From Paenibacillus gallinarum (GTDB taxonomy: Bacteria; Bacillota; Bacilli; Paenibacillales; Paenibacillaceae): a stretch of 64,000 nucleotides of DNA. Where the stretch lies: positions 124,001-188,000 of the forward strand of contig NZ_JACSQL010000005.1 in assembly GCF_014836635.1 (NCBI RefSeq), written 5' to 3'. Each line of letters opens with the position of its first letter. Position 1 is the stretch's first letter. Position numbers and translations under genes: made by a program. Under the pieces are notes generated by a model that did no database searches, was not told where the DNA came from, and saw only the letters and a program-made list of their open reading frames with translations. This document shows positions 1 through 8,576 of the stretch, one piece after another.

Positions 1-393
1 AAAATCTTTAGCTACTGTATCTTTCTCTTCCTGGCTAAGCTCATATGTCGAATACACACGCGCAGTAACCATTCCAAGTGAATCTGATTCGAATTTCATG
101 TAACTTTCCACGACGGATTCCAGTGCATGGATTCGGTTACGTTCGATCAGCAGTTTAATTGTATTTAAGACCGGCTCAGATACTTTGCCTTGCAGACTGT
201 TGTCTACAACACTCAGTTTCGAAGCAACACTGACGTTTGGAGAAGAGATAAATTTAACGATGTCGCGATCTCCTGTAATAGAGGTTGCAACCGCGTGAAG
301 CTCGGCTTCGACTTCCAGTACGGATTGATTTTTGATCGCCACTTCAAACAACGCTTTTGCATATCTCTTGGCGATTACCGAATCCTTACTCAT
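1..393 (-). CDS. atpH: F1Fo ATP synthase subunit delta (partial, C-terminus outside window)
   Basis: This is the first 131 codons of the delta subunit, the peripheral-stalk protein that ties subunit b to the top of the F1 head. The N-terminus (MSKDSVIAKRYAKALFEVA) is typical of the family, and the next ~125 residues fit the helical N-terminal domain. The usual length is about 180 residues, so roughly 50 residues lie beyond the window edge. The ATG at 393 overlaps the atpF stop in an ATGA arrangement, which indicates translational coupling within the atp operon. A good ribosome binding site (GGAGG type) lies inside the end of atpF. Confidence 0.93.
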   Translation of the reverse strand, partial: MSKDSVIAKRYAKALFEVAIKNQSVLEVEAELHAVATSITGDRDIVKFISSPNVSVASKLSVVDNSLQGKVSEPVLNTIKLLIERNRIHALESVVESYMKFESDSLGMVTARVYSTYELSQEEKDTVAKDF

Positions 394-878
394 GGTCTGC
401 CTCCTACTTCATTCAGATACTTTTCAACAAGCTCTTCCTGAACGTTGTCTTGCTTAACTTCTTTATCCAAAATTTTGGATGCGATTTGTACAGATACCGC
501 TCCAAGTTCACTGCGGAGGGATTCAACCGCTTTATTTTTCTCGCTCTCAATCGCACGAACAGCTTCCAATTTCAGACGCTCTGCTTCTTGTTTTGCTTCA
601 TTCAGCATTTGCTCTGTTTGGTTTACACTTGTTTTGCGAGATTGTTCAATAATACTTTGAGCTTCATTACGCGCTTCTTGCAAAGCTGCTTTTTGCTCTT
701 CTACATATTGGGTAGCCTGCTCACGAGTTTGTTTTGCTTCATTAAGCTGGGAAGCAACTAGCTCACGACGCTGCTCCATAATAGCGAACAACTTGTTAAA
801 TGCATATTTGGACAAAAGCCAATAAAGGATCAAGAACGAAACAATGGTAATAGCAATGTTTTCCCATAAAATGTGCAC
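390..878 (-). CDS. atpF: F1Fo ATP synthase subunit b
   Basis: Subunit b is the membrane-anchored peripheral stalk. The 162-residue protein has one N-terminal membrane helix (about residues 5-25), then a long highly charged Gln/Glu/Ala/Lys-rich helix that runs to the C-terminus and would form the right-handed coiled coil of the b dimer. The length is normal for the family. It starts at GTG (878), preceded by AAAGGAG at a suitable distance. It sits between atpE and atpH in the standard operon order and overlaps atpH by four bases. Confidence 0.96.
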   Translation of the reverse strand: MHILWENIAITIVSFLILYWLLSKYAFNKLFAIMEQRRELVASQLNEAKQTREQATQYVEEQKAALQEARNEAQSIIEQSRKTSVNQTEQMLNEAKQEAERLKLEAVRAIESEKNKAVESLRSELGAVSVQIASKILDKEVKQDNVQEELVEKYLNEVGGRP

Positions 879-969
879 TCACGTCACTCCTTTCCGTTCA
901 TTCCTGTATCGTAACAAAAACGAAGGCGCGGATGGCATCGCCCTCCCCGCCAAACCGTTACTTCTGATA

Positions 970-1221
<252 letters not shown>

Positions 1222-1295
1222 TTAACCTAACTTAATATAATAATCTCCTTCTACTTATAAACAGTTTTGGAGTTACTATTATTGTGGAAATGAAT

Positions 1296-2057
1296 CTAAT
1301 GTTCTTCGTGGATTGTTGTCTGAGCGATATACACCATCGACAAAATCGTGAAGATGAAGGCCTGCAAAGCACCTACGAAAATACTGAATCCTTGCCATGC
1401 CATCATGGCTGGAATACCAATCCATCCCATTTTGAGAATGGTTGAGATCAGAATCTCTCCCGCAAAAATATTGGCAAACAAACGAATCGCAAGGGCGATC
1501 GGCTTCGCCAAGTTCTCAATAATATTCAGCGGCAGAAACACTGGAAACGGTTCGATGTAGTGTCTCAGGTAATGCTTACGGTTGTATCTCAATCCAAGAT
1601 AATTCATTAGAATGAAGATAATAATCGCAAGCCCTGCTGTAATCGAAATATCTGCGGTAGGAGATTTCCACCATAGAATTTCTGAATGTTCTCCATTACC
1701 AAGAGTTCTGGTCGCTTCAATTACGTGTCCGAATATACTTGCTGGCTCATGATGTTCCGAGATAATAGAGAACGGCAAACCAAGCATGTTGGATACGAAA
1801 ATAAACAGAATCAGTGTCAATCCCAAAGTTATGTAAGGCTTACCTTTACTTAAAGGCATGGCACTTGCCACAATGTTCTGAACGAATTCAACGACCCACT
1901 CCATGAAATTTTGTACTTTAGAAGGATTCTCTACAGATAGATTCCGAACACACAAACGAACAAGTATGAACACGAATAGCACCGTCACTGTAAGCATTAA
2001 AACAGCGGAAAGGTCAATGTTCAATCCTCCGAGTTCGATAATCGGTGAGTCATGCAT
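1296..2057 (-). CDS. atpB: F1Fo ATP synthase subunit a
   Basis: Subunit a provides the two half-channels that feed protons to the c ring. The 253-residue protein is strongly hydrophobic, with five to six membrane helices. It carries the signature around the essential arginine (ALAIRLFANIFAGE, Arg192) in the penultimate helix. The ATG at 2057 is preceded by AAAGGGGTGA. It lies upstream of atpE as in nearly all bacterial atp operons. Confidence 0.96.
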   Translation of the reverse strand: MHDSPIIELGGLNIDLSAVLMLTVTVLFVFILVRLCVRNLSVENPSKVQNFMEWVVEFVQNIVASAMPLSKGKPYITLGLTLILFIFVSNMLGLPFSIISEHHEPASIFGHVIEATRTLGNGEHSEILWWKSPTADISITAGLAIIIFILMNYLGLRYNRKHYLRHYIEPFPVFLPLNIIENLAKPIALAIRLFANIFAGEILISTILKMGWIGIPAMMAWQGFSIFVGALQAFIFTILSMVYIAQTTIHEEH

Positions 2058-2090
2058 ATTGATTTATTCACCCCTTTCCCCATAGTAATG

Positions 2091-2468
2091 TTATTTTCTT
2101 GATCTAGCGTTCACCAAGATACTAATTGGAATTGCCAAAATCTGTACCGTGAAAAGACCCATCACTGTAAAACCCACTGATATCTGGTCGAATCTCACAG
2201 CCAGCATGATAGCCAGAAGAGAGATACACATCCGTGACAAGAAACCAAAACTCACATATTTGCTTCCAGGAGTTACTACACTCTCTGAAACCTGATGAAT
2301 TTTGATATACAGATATCTAAAGTTAAACAACCCTGCTGCAAGACCAATGATGAGGCCTAAAAACAAAGGACGTTGTTCAGGGAATATCACCCATACGAGA
2401 AGTGATCCCGATAAGAGGAAGAACGTCGCTCTTGTAACAGCATTTACAATGGAAGACAAATCATTCAT
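2091..2468 (-). CDS. atpI: ATP synthase subunit I (AtpI)
   Basis: A 125-residue hydrophobic protein with about four membrane helices, placed between atpZ and atpB. In other bacteria subunit I helps assemble the c ring or the Fo sector and is not part of the final enzyme. Sequence conservation is weak in this family, so the call rests on length, membrane topology and position at the head of the atp operon. Its start overlaps the end of the upstream atpZ-like gene by eight bases, implying coupled translation. Confidence 0.82.
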   Translation of the reverse strand: MNDLSSIVNAVTRATFFLLSGSLLVWVIFPEQRPLFLGLIIGLAAGLFNFRYLYIKIHQVSESVVTPGSKYVSFGFLSRMCISLLAIMLAVRFDQISVGFTVMGLFTVQILAIPISILVNARSRK

Positions 2469-2682
2469 TTTGTTCCCCCAAAAACTTCTTAATAAAAAGG
2501 GCTATATTTAGAACACCTAAAATGAGACCTGATAGACAGCCAATAGCAATCCAAAAACTTGGTCCATTCACAGCATTCATGAGCCACTTTCCTATAAAGT
2601 ATCCGATCGTTATGTAAGCAGCCAGCAGGATGCCTGAACCACCGATACTCAAAGCAATCAACCACGGTTTATCCTGATTCAT
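2461..2682 (-). CDS. atpZ: AtpZ/AtpI-family small membrane protein
   Basis: First gene of the atp operon, 73 residues from the ATG at 2682 (MNQDKPWLIALSIGGSGI). It has two membrane helices and a Gly-rich first helix (GYFIGKWL), as in the AtpZ family, which accompanies atpI and has been linked to Fo assembly or divalent cation supply. The frame is open up to an ATG at 2781, but that 33-residue extension has no family character and no good ribosome binding site, so the internal ATG is preferred. It overlaps atpI by eight bases. Confidence 0.8.
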   Translation of the reverse strand: MNQDKPWLIALSIGGSGILLAAYITIGYFIGKWLMNAVNGPSFWIAIGCLSGLILGVLNIALFIKKFLGEQNE

Positions 2683-2799
2683 AATAAGACACAACCCATC
2701 CCTAGAAAGCGCTGTATATGGAAAATGAGTTAATATTCTCTTCCCTCTGAGATCAAGAGAAAAAGATGAAAAATGTGTCAAGTTTGTCCAATCCCAATT

Positions 2800-2829
2800 A
2801 TCTTACTGAATGGTTTAAGCGTTTGTCAA
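2800..2829 (-). promoter_or_regulatory. Candidate sigma-A promoter of the atp operon
   Basis: On the minus strand, TTGACA (2829-2824) is followed after 18 bases by TAAGAT (2805-2800), about 120 bases before the atpZ start. A perfect 19-bp palindrome (CGTACAGTT-T-AACTGTACG, 2913-2931) lies about 85 bases further upstream, between this promoter and the mnaA stop. No T-run follows the palindrome, so it is not an obvious terminator. Confidence 0.5.
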
Positions 2830-2965
2830 TCGGTAGAACAACCTGTTCTGGCTGTAAGAAACACTGAAAAATCTTGAAAGAAAATCAGAAAATCTTTCAA
2901 ACCCTTATAAACCGTACAGTTTAACTGTACGCTCTACTGTCTATATTAAACGTTGAAGGCTTGAA

Positions 2966-4120
2966 TTATTTTTTGAACTTTCTGTGAAAAGTCTCGGGAC
3001 GTTCGCTTTTTTTACCGAAATAGTGCAAAATCGCACTGACAATACGCTCAGATGCATGTCCATCACCGTAAGGATTAGCCGCTTCGCTCATCGAAGCGTA
3101 CAGTTCTGAATCCGTTAATAATGCTTTTGTTCTTGCATATACATTTTCCTCATCAGTACCAACCAGTTCCAGTGTTCCTGCCTCAATCCCTTCTGGCCTT
3201 TCCGTTGTATCACGAAGAACAAGAACAGGCACTCCGAATGAAGGAGCCTCTTCCTGCATTCCACCGGAATCTGTTAGGATCAGATGCGTGTGTGGATAAA
3301 TGTTATGGAAATCTACCACATCAAGTGGATCAATCAGCTTAATACGCGGATGGTTTCCTAGCAGCTCATAAGCTGGTTCTTTAACGGCTGGGCTTGGATG
3401 TACGGGATAGACAATTGCAATATCCTCGAATTCATCGGCAATGCGTTTTACCGCCTTGAATATATTTCGATGTGGCTCACCTTGCGATTCTCTGCGATGC
3501 GCCGTCATCAAAATCAATCTTTTTCCTTTAGCAAACTCCAGCACAGGGTGGGTATAATCTTCGCGTACTGTATATTGAAACACATCTGTAACGGTGTTGC
3601 CTGTGACAAATACACTTGATTCCGATTTATTTTCACGCAGTAAATTGCCCCCGGACATATCTGTTGGAGCAAAGTGTAAATCTGCCAAAACCCCTGTTAG
3701 CTGTCTGTTCATTTCTTCTGGGTATGGAGAAAGTTTATTCCAGGTACGAAGTCCCGCTTCTACATGACCTACCTTGATCTGCTGTAAGAAAGCAGCATAA
3801 CTCGCTAGGAACGTAGTCAGGGTATCTCCATGAACCAGAACGATGTCAGGCTTCGCTTCCCGCAGGACGGGTTCTAGTCCTTCCAGTACACGAACGGTAA
3901 CTTCATTCAGAGTTTGGCGCTCTTTCATGACATCCAGATCGTAATCCGGTGTAATGTTAAAAACTTCAAGTACTTGGTCCAGCATCTGACGATGCTGGGC
4001 CGTTACACATACTATGGATTCGATATCTTCGGAGTGACGTTCCAGCTCCAAAATGAGTGGAGCCATCTTGATTGCTTCAGGGCGCACTCCGAATACCGTC
4101 ATCACTTTAATTTTAGACAT
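2966..4120 (-). CDS. mnaA: UDP-N-acetylglucosamine 2-epimerase (non-hydrolysing)
   Basis: Interconverts UDP-GlcNAc and UDP-ManNAc, the donor for the linkage unit of wall teichoic acids and related surface polymers. The 384-residue protein starts with the VFGVRPEAIKMAPL motif and contains HVEAGLRT, PEEMNR and the C-terminal LTDSGGMQEEA and GVPVLVLRDTTERPE motifs, which bind UDP and form the active site. The length is that of the WecB/MnaA family. It follows upp with 32 bases between them and is probably cotranscribed with it. The same neighbours, with mnaA between upp and atp, occur in Bacillus subtilis. Confidence 0.95.
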   Translation of the reverse strand: MSKIKVMTVFGVRPEAIKMAPLILELERHSEDIESIVCVTAQHRQMLDQVLEVFNITPDYDLDVMKERQTLNEVTVRVLEGLEPVLREAKPDIVLVHGDTLTTFLASYAAFLQQIKVGHVEAGLRTWNKLSPYPEEMNRQLTGVLADLHFAPTDMSGGNLLRENKSESSVFVTGNTVTDVFQYTVREDYTHPVLEFAKGKRLILMTAHRRESQGEPHRNIFKAVKRIADEFEDIAIVYPVHPSPAVKEPAYELLGNHPRIKLIDPLDVVDFHNIYPHTHLILTDSGGMQEEAPSFGVPVLVLRDTTERPEGIEAGTLELVGTDEENVYARTKALLTDSELYASMSEAANPYGDGHASERIVSAILHYFGKKSERPETFHRKFKK

Positions 4121-4152
4121 TGCTCAAGAGCCCCTTTTTATTCCGATTTTGT

Positions 4153-4782
4153 TTACTTGGTTCCGTACAGTCTGTCTCCCGCATCTCCAAGACCCGGAAT
4201 GATGTAACCATGCTCATCGAGGCGCTCGTCCATTGCAGCAACATAGATATCTACATCAGGATGTGCCTCTTGAACTGCTTTCACACCTTCTGGCGCCGCA
4301 ATCAGGTTCATCATCTTAATCTGAGTACAACCGCGTTTCTTAAGTACGTTGATCGCTTCAATAGCAGATCCGCCAGTTGCCAGCATCGGGTCAATCACGA
4401 TGAGTTCACGCTCTGTTACGTCTGTTGGAAGCTTCGTATAGTATTCAACAGGCTGCAATGTTTCAGGATCGCGGAATAGTCCTACGTGTCCTACTTTTGC
4501 CGCCGGAATGAGTTTCACTACGCCATCAAGCATACCCAGTCCTGCACGAAGAATCGGAATAAGTCCGAGCATACGGCCCGAAATTACTTTCCCTTCTGTT
4601 TCTGCAACAGGGGTTTGTACAGTTATTGTTTCGAGTGGAATATCACGTGTAATTTCGTAAGCCATTAAAGTTGCTACTTCATCTACAAGTTCGCGAAAAT
4701 CCTTTGTGTTCGTGCGCATGTCACGAATAATTGTCAATTTGTGTTGAATCAACGGGTGATCACATACCACCAATTTTCCCAT
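4153..4782 (-). CDS. upp: Uracil phosphoribosyltransferase
   Basis: Salvages uracil to UMP with PRPP. The start at 4782 ([16 protein letters not shown]) gives 209 residues, the normal length, and is preceded by GGAGGG; a slightly longer reading (MKLPEGQT...) has no such support. The PRPP-binding loop is [13 protein letters not shown] and the uracil-binding end is [17 protein letters not shown]. It lies downstream of glyA but is separated from it by a strong terminator, so upp-mnaA is a separate unit. Confidence 0.96.
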   Translation of the reverse strand: MGKLVVCDHPLIQHKLTIIRDMRTNTKDFRELVDEVATLMAYEITRDIPLETITVQTPVAETEGKVISGRMLGLIPILRAGLGMLDGVVKLIPAAKVGHVGLFRDPETLQPVEYYTKLPTDVTERELIVIDPMLATGGSAIEAINVLKKRGCTQIKMMNLIAAPEGVKAVQEAHPDVDIYVAAMDERLDEHGYIIPGLGDAGDRLYGTK

Positions 4783-4936
4783 TGTTTGTCCCTCCGGTAG
4801 TTTCATCTTCCATTATCAACTCCGGGCAGTTCCTGCTCACAGAAACAAAACCTGTCGATAAATCTTGTATATTATATCATTCCCTATCCTCAAATTACAC
4901 TATAAACCGTGACAGCTTCCGGACATCAATCAAAAA

Positions 4937-5001
4937 AGACCGAAACTACATAAAGCAGCTTCGGTCTACATGAAATAAATAGCTTGCGAAAGCTATTTAT
5001 T
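4937..5001 (-). terminator. Tandem hairpin terminator after glyA
   Basis: Two hairpins follow the glyA stop. The first (4974-5001) has a perfect 12-bp stem closed by a GCGA loop. The second (4937-4967) has arms AGACCGAA/TTCGGTCT and is followed on the minus strand by six T residues. Confidence 0.85.
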
Positions 5002-5024
5002 AGTATGGGTAATAATACTCAATT

Positions 5025-6272
5025 TTAGTACTTCAGATCAGGATAAAGAGGGAATTTATCTGTAAGCTCTGTAACTTGACGTTTTGCTTCTTCAAGAACA
5101 GCCGCATCTTTCGTGTTTTTCAGTGTCTTAGCGATGATCTTGCCAATCTCGACCATAGCCGCTTCATCCATACCGCGGGAAGTAGCCGCAGGTGTACCGA
5201 TTCGGATACCGCTCGTTACAAAAGGACTGGTAGGATCAAATGGGATTGCATTTTTGTTCACTGTAATACCGATGGAATCAAGGACATGTTCTGCCTCTTT
5301 TCCCGTAATGTTTACACTGCGTGTATCAATAAGCATCAAGTGGTTGTCTGTTCCGCCAGATACGACATTGAGACCTTCAGCGATCAGGGTTTCTGCCAAT
5401 ACTTGAGCGTTCTTCACCACATTCTGAGCATACGTTTTAAATGATGGCTGTAATGCCTCACCCAAAGCTACTGCTTTTGCCGCGATTACATGCATCAAAG
5501 GTCCGCCTTGTGAACCAGGGAATACCGCTTTATCAATCGCTGCTGCCCATGCTTTGGTCGTCATAATCATACCACCGCGTGGTCCACGAAGTGTTTTGTG
5601 TGTTGTTGTAGTAACAAAGTGCGCATGCGGAACTGGACTTGGATGAAGGCCAGCTGCTACTAGACCAGCGATGTGAGCCATATCGACCATGAACAACGCA
5701 CCAACATCGTGTGCAATTTTAGCAATAGCTTCAAAATCAATCGTACGCGGATAAGCACTCGCACCTGCTACAATCATTTTAGGGCGATGTTTAAATGCCG
5801 CTTTGCGGAGATCATCATAATCAATACGGAACGTATCTTCTTGTACACCGTAAGAAACAAAGTTGTACAAAAGACCGGAAGCATTCACCGGGCTGCCGTG
5901 CGTTAAATGACCGCCATGTGCCAGGTTCATACCAAGAACGGTATCGCCTGGTTTCAATGCTGCAAGATAAACCGCCATGTTTGCTTGTGCACCAGAGTGA
6001 GGCTGAACGTTCACATGCTCTGCTCCGAACAATTCTTTTGCACGATCACGAGCGATATCTTCTACGATATCCACATGTTCACAACCGCCATAATAGCGTT
6101 TGCCTGGGTATCCTTCTGCATACTTGTTCGTAAGAACAGAGCCCATTGCTTCGATAACTGCTTCAGATACGATATTCTCGGATGCAATTAATTCGATGTT
6201 ATTTTGCTGACGTTTCAGTTCCAAATTCATAGCTTCCAGTACAGCAGGGTCACTTTTACGCAATTGTTCCAT
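5025..6272 (-). CDS. glyA: Serine hydroxymethyltransferase
   Basis: Converts serine and tetrahydrofolate to glycine and 5,10-methylene-THF, the main entry to one-carbon units for purine and thymidylate synthesis. The 415-residue protein is full length. The PLP lysine is Lys226 in [14 protein letters not shown], and the [13 protein letters not shown] and PHSGAQAN substrate motifs are intact. It starts 42 bases after ywlG and is most simply transcribed with it from the promoter behind the ZTP riboswitch at 7046-7163, which fits its folate role. Confidence 0.97.
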   Translation of the reverse strand: MEQLRKSDPAVLEAMNLELKRQQNNIELIASENIVSEAVIEAMGSVLTNKYAEGYPGKRYYGGCEHVDIVEDIARDRAKELFGAEHVNVQPHSGAQANMAVYLAALKPGDTVLGMNLAHGGHLTHGSPVNASGLLYNFVSYGVQEDTFRIDYDDLRKAAFKHRPKMIVAGASAYPRTIDFEAIAKIAHDVGALFMVDMAHIAGLVAAGLHPSPVPHAHFVTTTTHKTLRGPRGGMIMTTKAWAAAIDKAVFPGSQGGPLMHVIAAKAVALGEALQPSFKTYAQNVVKNAQVLAETLIAEGLNVVSGGTDNHLMLIDTRSVNITGKEAEHVLDSIGITVNKNAIPFDPTSPFVTSGIRIGTPAATSRGMDEAAMVEIGKIIAKTLKNTKDAAVLEEAKRQVTELTDKFPLYPDLKY

Positions 6273-6314
6273 AATGATAATTCCTCCTAAGAAATAAAAT
6301 AATATGAAAAAAAG

Positions 6315-6911
6315 TTAATCACATGTTGAGGTATTACTTGATGTTTCCATCTGATACACTGCGCGCTGACCCCCGATAAGTTTCGGTCTTGTTATCGCTG
6401 TTGTCACACGAGCCTCGCCAATATACCGTCTTTTCGTACGATAGGGTACGGCCACTCTGCGAAGATGCATCCCTATGAGTGTCTCTCCAATATCCATCCC
6501 TGCATGAGCTTCGATCGTCTCCGCGAGGCAAGGCTCTGTCAAAGAACGGTAAGCTGCTGCTGCCATAGAGCCGCCGGCTGTTGGAATCGGTATTGCAGAA
6601 ACCTCGGTCAGACCTAAGCGTTCGAGTAATTGCCTTTCCATCACGAGTGCCCGATTGAGATGCTCACAACATTGAAATACAACTTCAAAACCAAAAGATT
6701 CCTTTACCTCGTTGATCCCACTAAGTAAGGACTGGGCAATTTCTAAAGCACCGCCTGTACCAATATGTTTGCCGGCTACTTCGCTTGTGCTCGTTCCAAC
6801 CACAACGACTTTTCCAGGACCTAAATCCCCAGCTTCAGCGAGTTCCCTTAGAATCTCTGCGGTATGCTGGACAAGCTCATGCCATTCTGAATCAGACTTA
6901 TGTTGTTCCAT
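6315..6911 (-). CDS. ywlG: TIGR01440/UPF0340 family protein (YwlG-like)
   Basis: A 198-residue conserved protein of unknown biochemical function, found beside glyA in many Firmicutes. Recognisable stretches are GTSTSEVAGKHIGTGG near residue 40 and the C-terminal IGMHLRRVAVPYR. There is no signal peptide or membrane segment. The ATG at 6911 (MEQHKSDSEWHEL) is chosen because AAGGATGGAAGG lies just upstream and the alternative N-terminal extension lacks family character. It is the first gene after the ZTP riboswitch, so a role touching folate or purine metabolism is possible but unproven. Confidence 0.85.
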   Translation of the reverse strand: MEQHKSDSEWHELVQHTAEILRELAEAGDLGPGKVVVVGTSTSEVAGKHIGTGGALEIAQSLLSGINEVKESFGFEVVFQCCEHLNRALVMERQLLERLGLTEVSAIPIPTAGGSMAAAAYRSLTEPCLAETIEAHAGMDIGETLIGMHLRRVAVPYRTKRRYIGEARVTTAITRPKLIGGQRAVYQMETSSNTSTCD

Positions 6912-7045
6912 TGCCTTCCATCCTTCCCTTCTATGACGAGCATAACCAAAAGGTAAGGGCAAAACTCAAGTGAACAAACACCAATGATGTGTTCGCCTCG
7001 CCCTTTTTCATTTATTATAACGAAAAAAATGACGAAAGACGAAAA

Positions 7046-7163
7046 AAGAGCAGTCTGTACGTATAGATACGCACAGAAATGCTCTTTTGCCCAGGCGACC
7101 GGCCGATATTTCCAGTGCTCCATCGTGGTTTAATCCACACTTGTCGCCAGTTACACTGGAATC
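7046..7163 (-). promoter_or_regulatory. ZTP (pfl motif) riboswitch with terminator, upstream of ywlG-glyA
   Basis: On the minus strand the aptamer runs from about 7163 to 7087. In order it shows a P1 5' arm CCAGTG (7159-7154), the conserved ACTGGCG, the hairpin GTGG-ATTAAA-CCAC, the segment GATGGAGC, the P1 3' arm CACTGG (7117-7112), and the invariant 3' element GGTCGCCTGGGCA (7100-7088). These match the pfl consensus closely. The 3' element runs into an intrinsic terminator (7086-7046, AAGAGCA/TGCTCTT stem plus six T). In characterised members ZTP (or ZMP) binding prevents termination, so low 10-formyl-THF would raise ywlG-glyA expression. Confidence 0.92.
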
Positions 7164-7252
7164 TATTTTTACATTCCATCTCATCATAGAACATCAGATG
7201 GCAGAAATCAACCATTTATGATTGCTTACTGTAAAATTTTTTATATTGTATA

Positions 7253-7822
7253 TCACAGCTTATCCAGAAGTCGCTCTACTGCTAAGCGAATTTCTGCCGC
7301 TGTGACATCATAATCTTCCTTACTGCCGCCAAACGGATCAGATATATCAAAACTTGGGATACGCTGCTGGATCTCAATCATTCGCTGACGCTCGGCTGGT
7401 TCAATCTCATGACCAAGCGAAAGTTTCATTTCCAGCTCTGCATACAAACGATCTCTCTCTTTAAGATCCTCAAGGATTTGTACATCATCCTCCGTATATT
7501 CCTTCAGCGTGTAGATTCGGTCTGCTGCATTCGGGAAGAAGTGAAGCACATGCTGCTTATGAGAACCGGTTAATGTCAAAATAAGGTCTGCCCACTCTAC
7601 GTGTTCCGATGTAAGTGAGGAAGATGTGATCGAGTCATGGATATCGTGATCCTGAAGTACCGCTTTTGCGTGACGAGAAATCATACTCCCATCTGTTGCT
7701 GCAACACCAGCAGATCGAACCTTTAGATCAACTCCACGTTCTGCTGCGGCTTTGCGAAGTAAACCTTCTGCCATCGGACTTCGGCATGTATTGCCTGTAC
7801 AAACAAATAAAATATGTTTCAT
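7253..7822 (-). CDS. ywlE: Protein-arginine phosphatase (YwlE-like low-molecular-weight phosphatase)
   Basis: Removes phosphate from arginine residues placed by the McsB kinase, opposing the tagging of proteins for ClpCP. The P-loop is VCTGNTCRSPMAE with nucleophile Cys8 and Arg14. Thr12, in the position of YwlE Thr11, marks arginine rather than tyrosine specificity. The catalytic-acid region is ISDPFGGSKEDY. The start at 7822 (MKHILFVCTGN) gives 189 residues; upstream in-frame codons add only non-conserved sequence. In Bacillus rpiB separates this gene from ywlG; here rpiB is absent. Confidence 0.9.
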   Translation of the reverse strand: MKHILFVCTGNTCRSPMAEGLLRKAAAERGVDLKVRSAGVAATDGSMISRHAKAVLQDHDIHDSITSSSLTSEHVEWADLILTLTGSHKQHVLHFFPNAADRIYTLKEYTEDDVQILEDLKERDRLYAELEMKLSLGHEIEPAERQRMIEIQQRIPSFDISDPFGGSKEDYDVTAAEIRLAVERLLDKL

Positions 7823-7943
7823 ATTCTTCACCTCCATCAGGGCCTGTAAAGCCGATATCAATCTTTCCCCATCTGCAGGAGATCATTTCTATTGTAAATT
7901 GCTTTGACCTAATACGCAAAATTATACAGCAAGCTGCCTTATG

Positions 7944-8504
7944 TCAGAGAATAAACAAGAGACCAAAGGCAAGCAAAATCGCGCCTCCTACTGCCTCTCC
8001 ATATTCACCCATATTGCGATTTACCCTTCTGCCAATTAGTAGTCCCACAACCGACATTAGAAATCCACACAGCCCAAAAGCAAATAACGTGAGCCATAAG
8101 TCAGTGCGGAACATGCCAAGAGTCACCCCAACAGAAAAGGAGTCAATACTCACACTAAAAGCAAACATCAATGTACCCGTAAACGTACGGTGATCCATGA
8201 AACTGGTCTCTCCAGAACGAAACGCATTAAAAATCATATGAGCTCCCAGCAGAAGTAACAGTCCCCCGGCTACATAAGAGGTAACTTGTCCAAGCAAGGA
8301 ACTAAAATACTCACCTGCATAAAATCCCACGAGCGGCATGAGGACATGAAATATTGCAATTAAAATGCTCATACGAAGTACATGCAATAATCGAATACCC
8401 TTCATACCAATTCCTATTCCTAGAGAAAATGCATCCAAACCCAGTGCTACCGCCATTATCAGAATGGTAATAAGCTGGCCCCACTGCGCAGAAGCCTCCA
8501 GCAT
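7944..8504 (-). CDS. mntP: Manganese efflux pump MntP
   Basis: A 186-residue membrane protein with six predicted helices that exports excess Mn2+. It carries the two conserved acidic helix motifs, ALGLDAFSLGIGIG near residue 20 and FAFSVSIDSFSVGVTLG in the fourth helix. It lies in the ywl gene cluster in the same place as B. subtilis ywlD. The upstream gap (8505-8576) is too short for a yybP-ykoY manganese riboswitch. It holds only a 9-bp inverted repeat (8528-8536 with 8550-8558). Confidence 0.93.
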   Translation of the reverse strand: MLEASAQWGQLITILIMAVALGLDAFSLGIGIGMKGIRLLHVLRMSILIAIFHVLMPLVGFYAGEYFSSLLGQVTSYVAGGLLLLLGAHMIFNAFRSGETSFMDHRTFTGTLMFAFSVSIDSFSVGVTLGMFRTDLWLTLFAFGLCGFLMSVVGLLIGRRVNRNMGEYGEAVGGAILLAFGLLFIL

Positions 8505-8576
8505 TGTTCATACCCCCATGTACAAAGCATTCTTGTACACCATATGCGGACAAGAATGGAAACATGACGAGTAAGT

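Noticed and set aside
7015..7215. 66-codon open frame on the minus strand upstream of ywlG
   Set aside because: It runs straight through the ZTP riboswitch and its terminator, has no family character, and is better explained by RNA structure.
6963..7252. Possible rpiB remnant between ywlE and ywlG
   Set aside because: No stretch resembling ribose-5-phosphate isomerase B was seen in any frame; the gap is accounted for by the riboswitch and leader.
8505..8576. yybP-ykoY manganese riboswitch in front of mntP
   Set aside because: The gap is too short and has none of the conserved loops; only a 9-bp inverted repeat is present.
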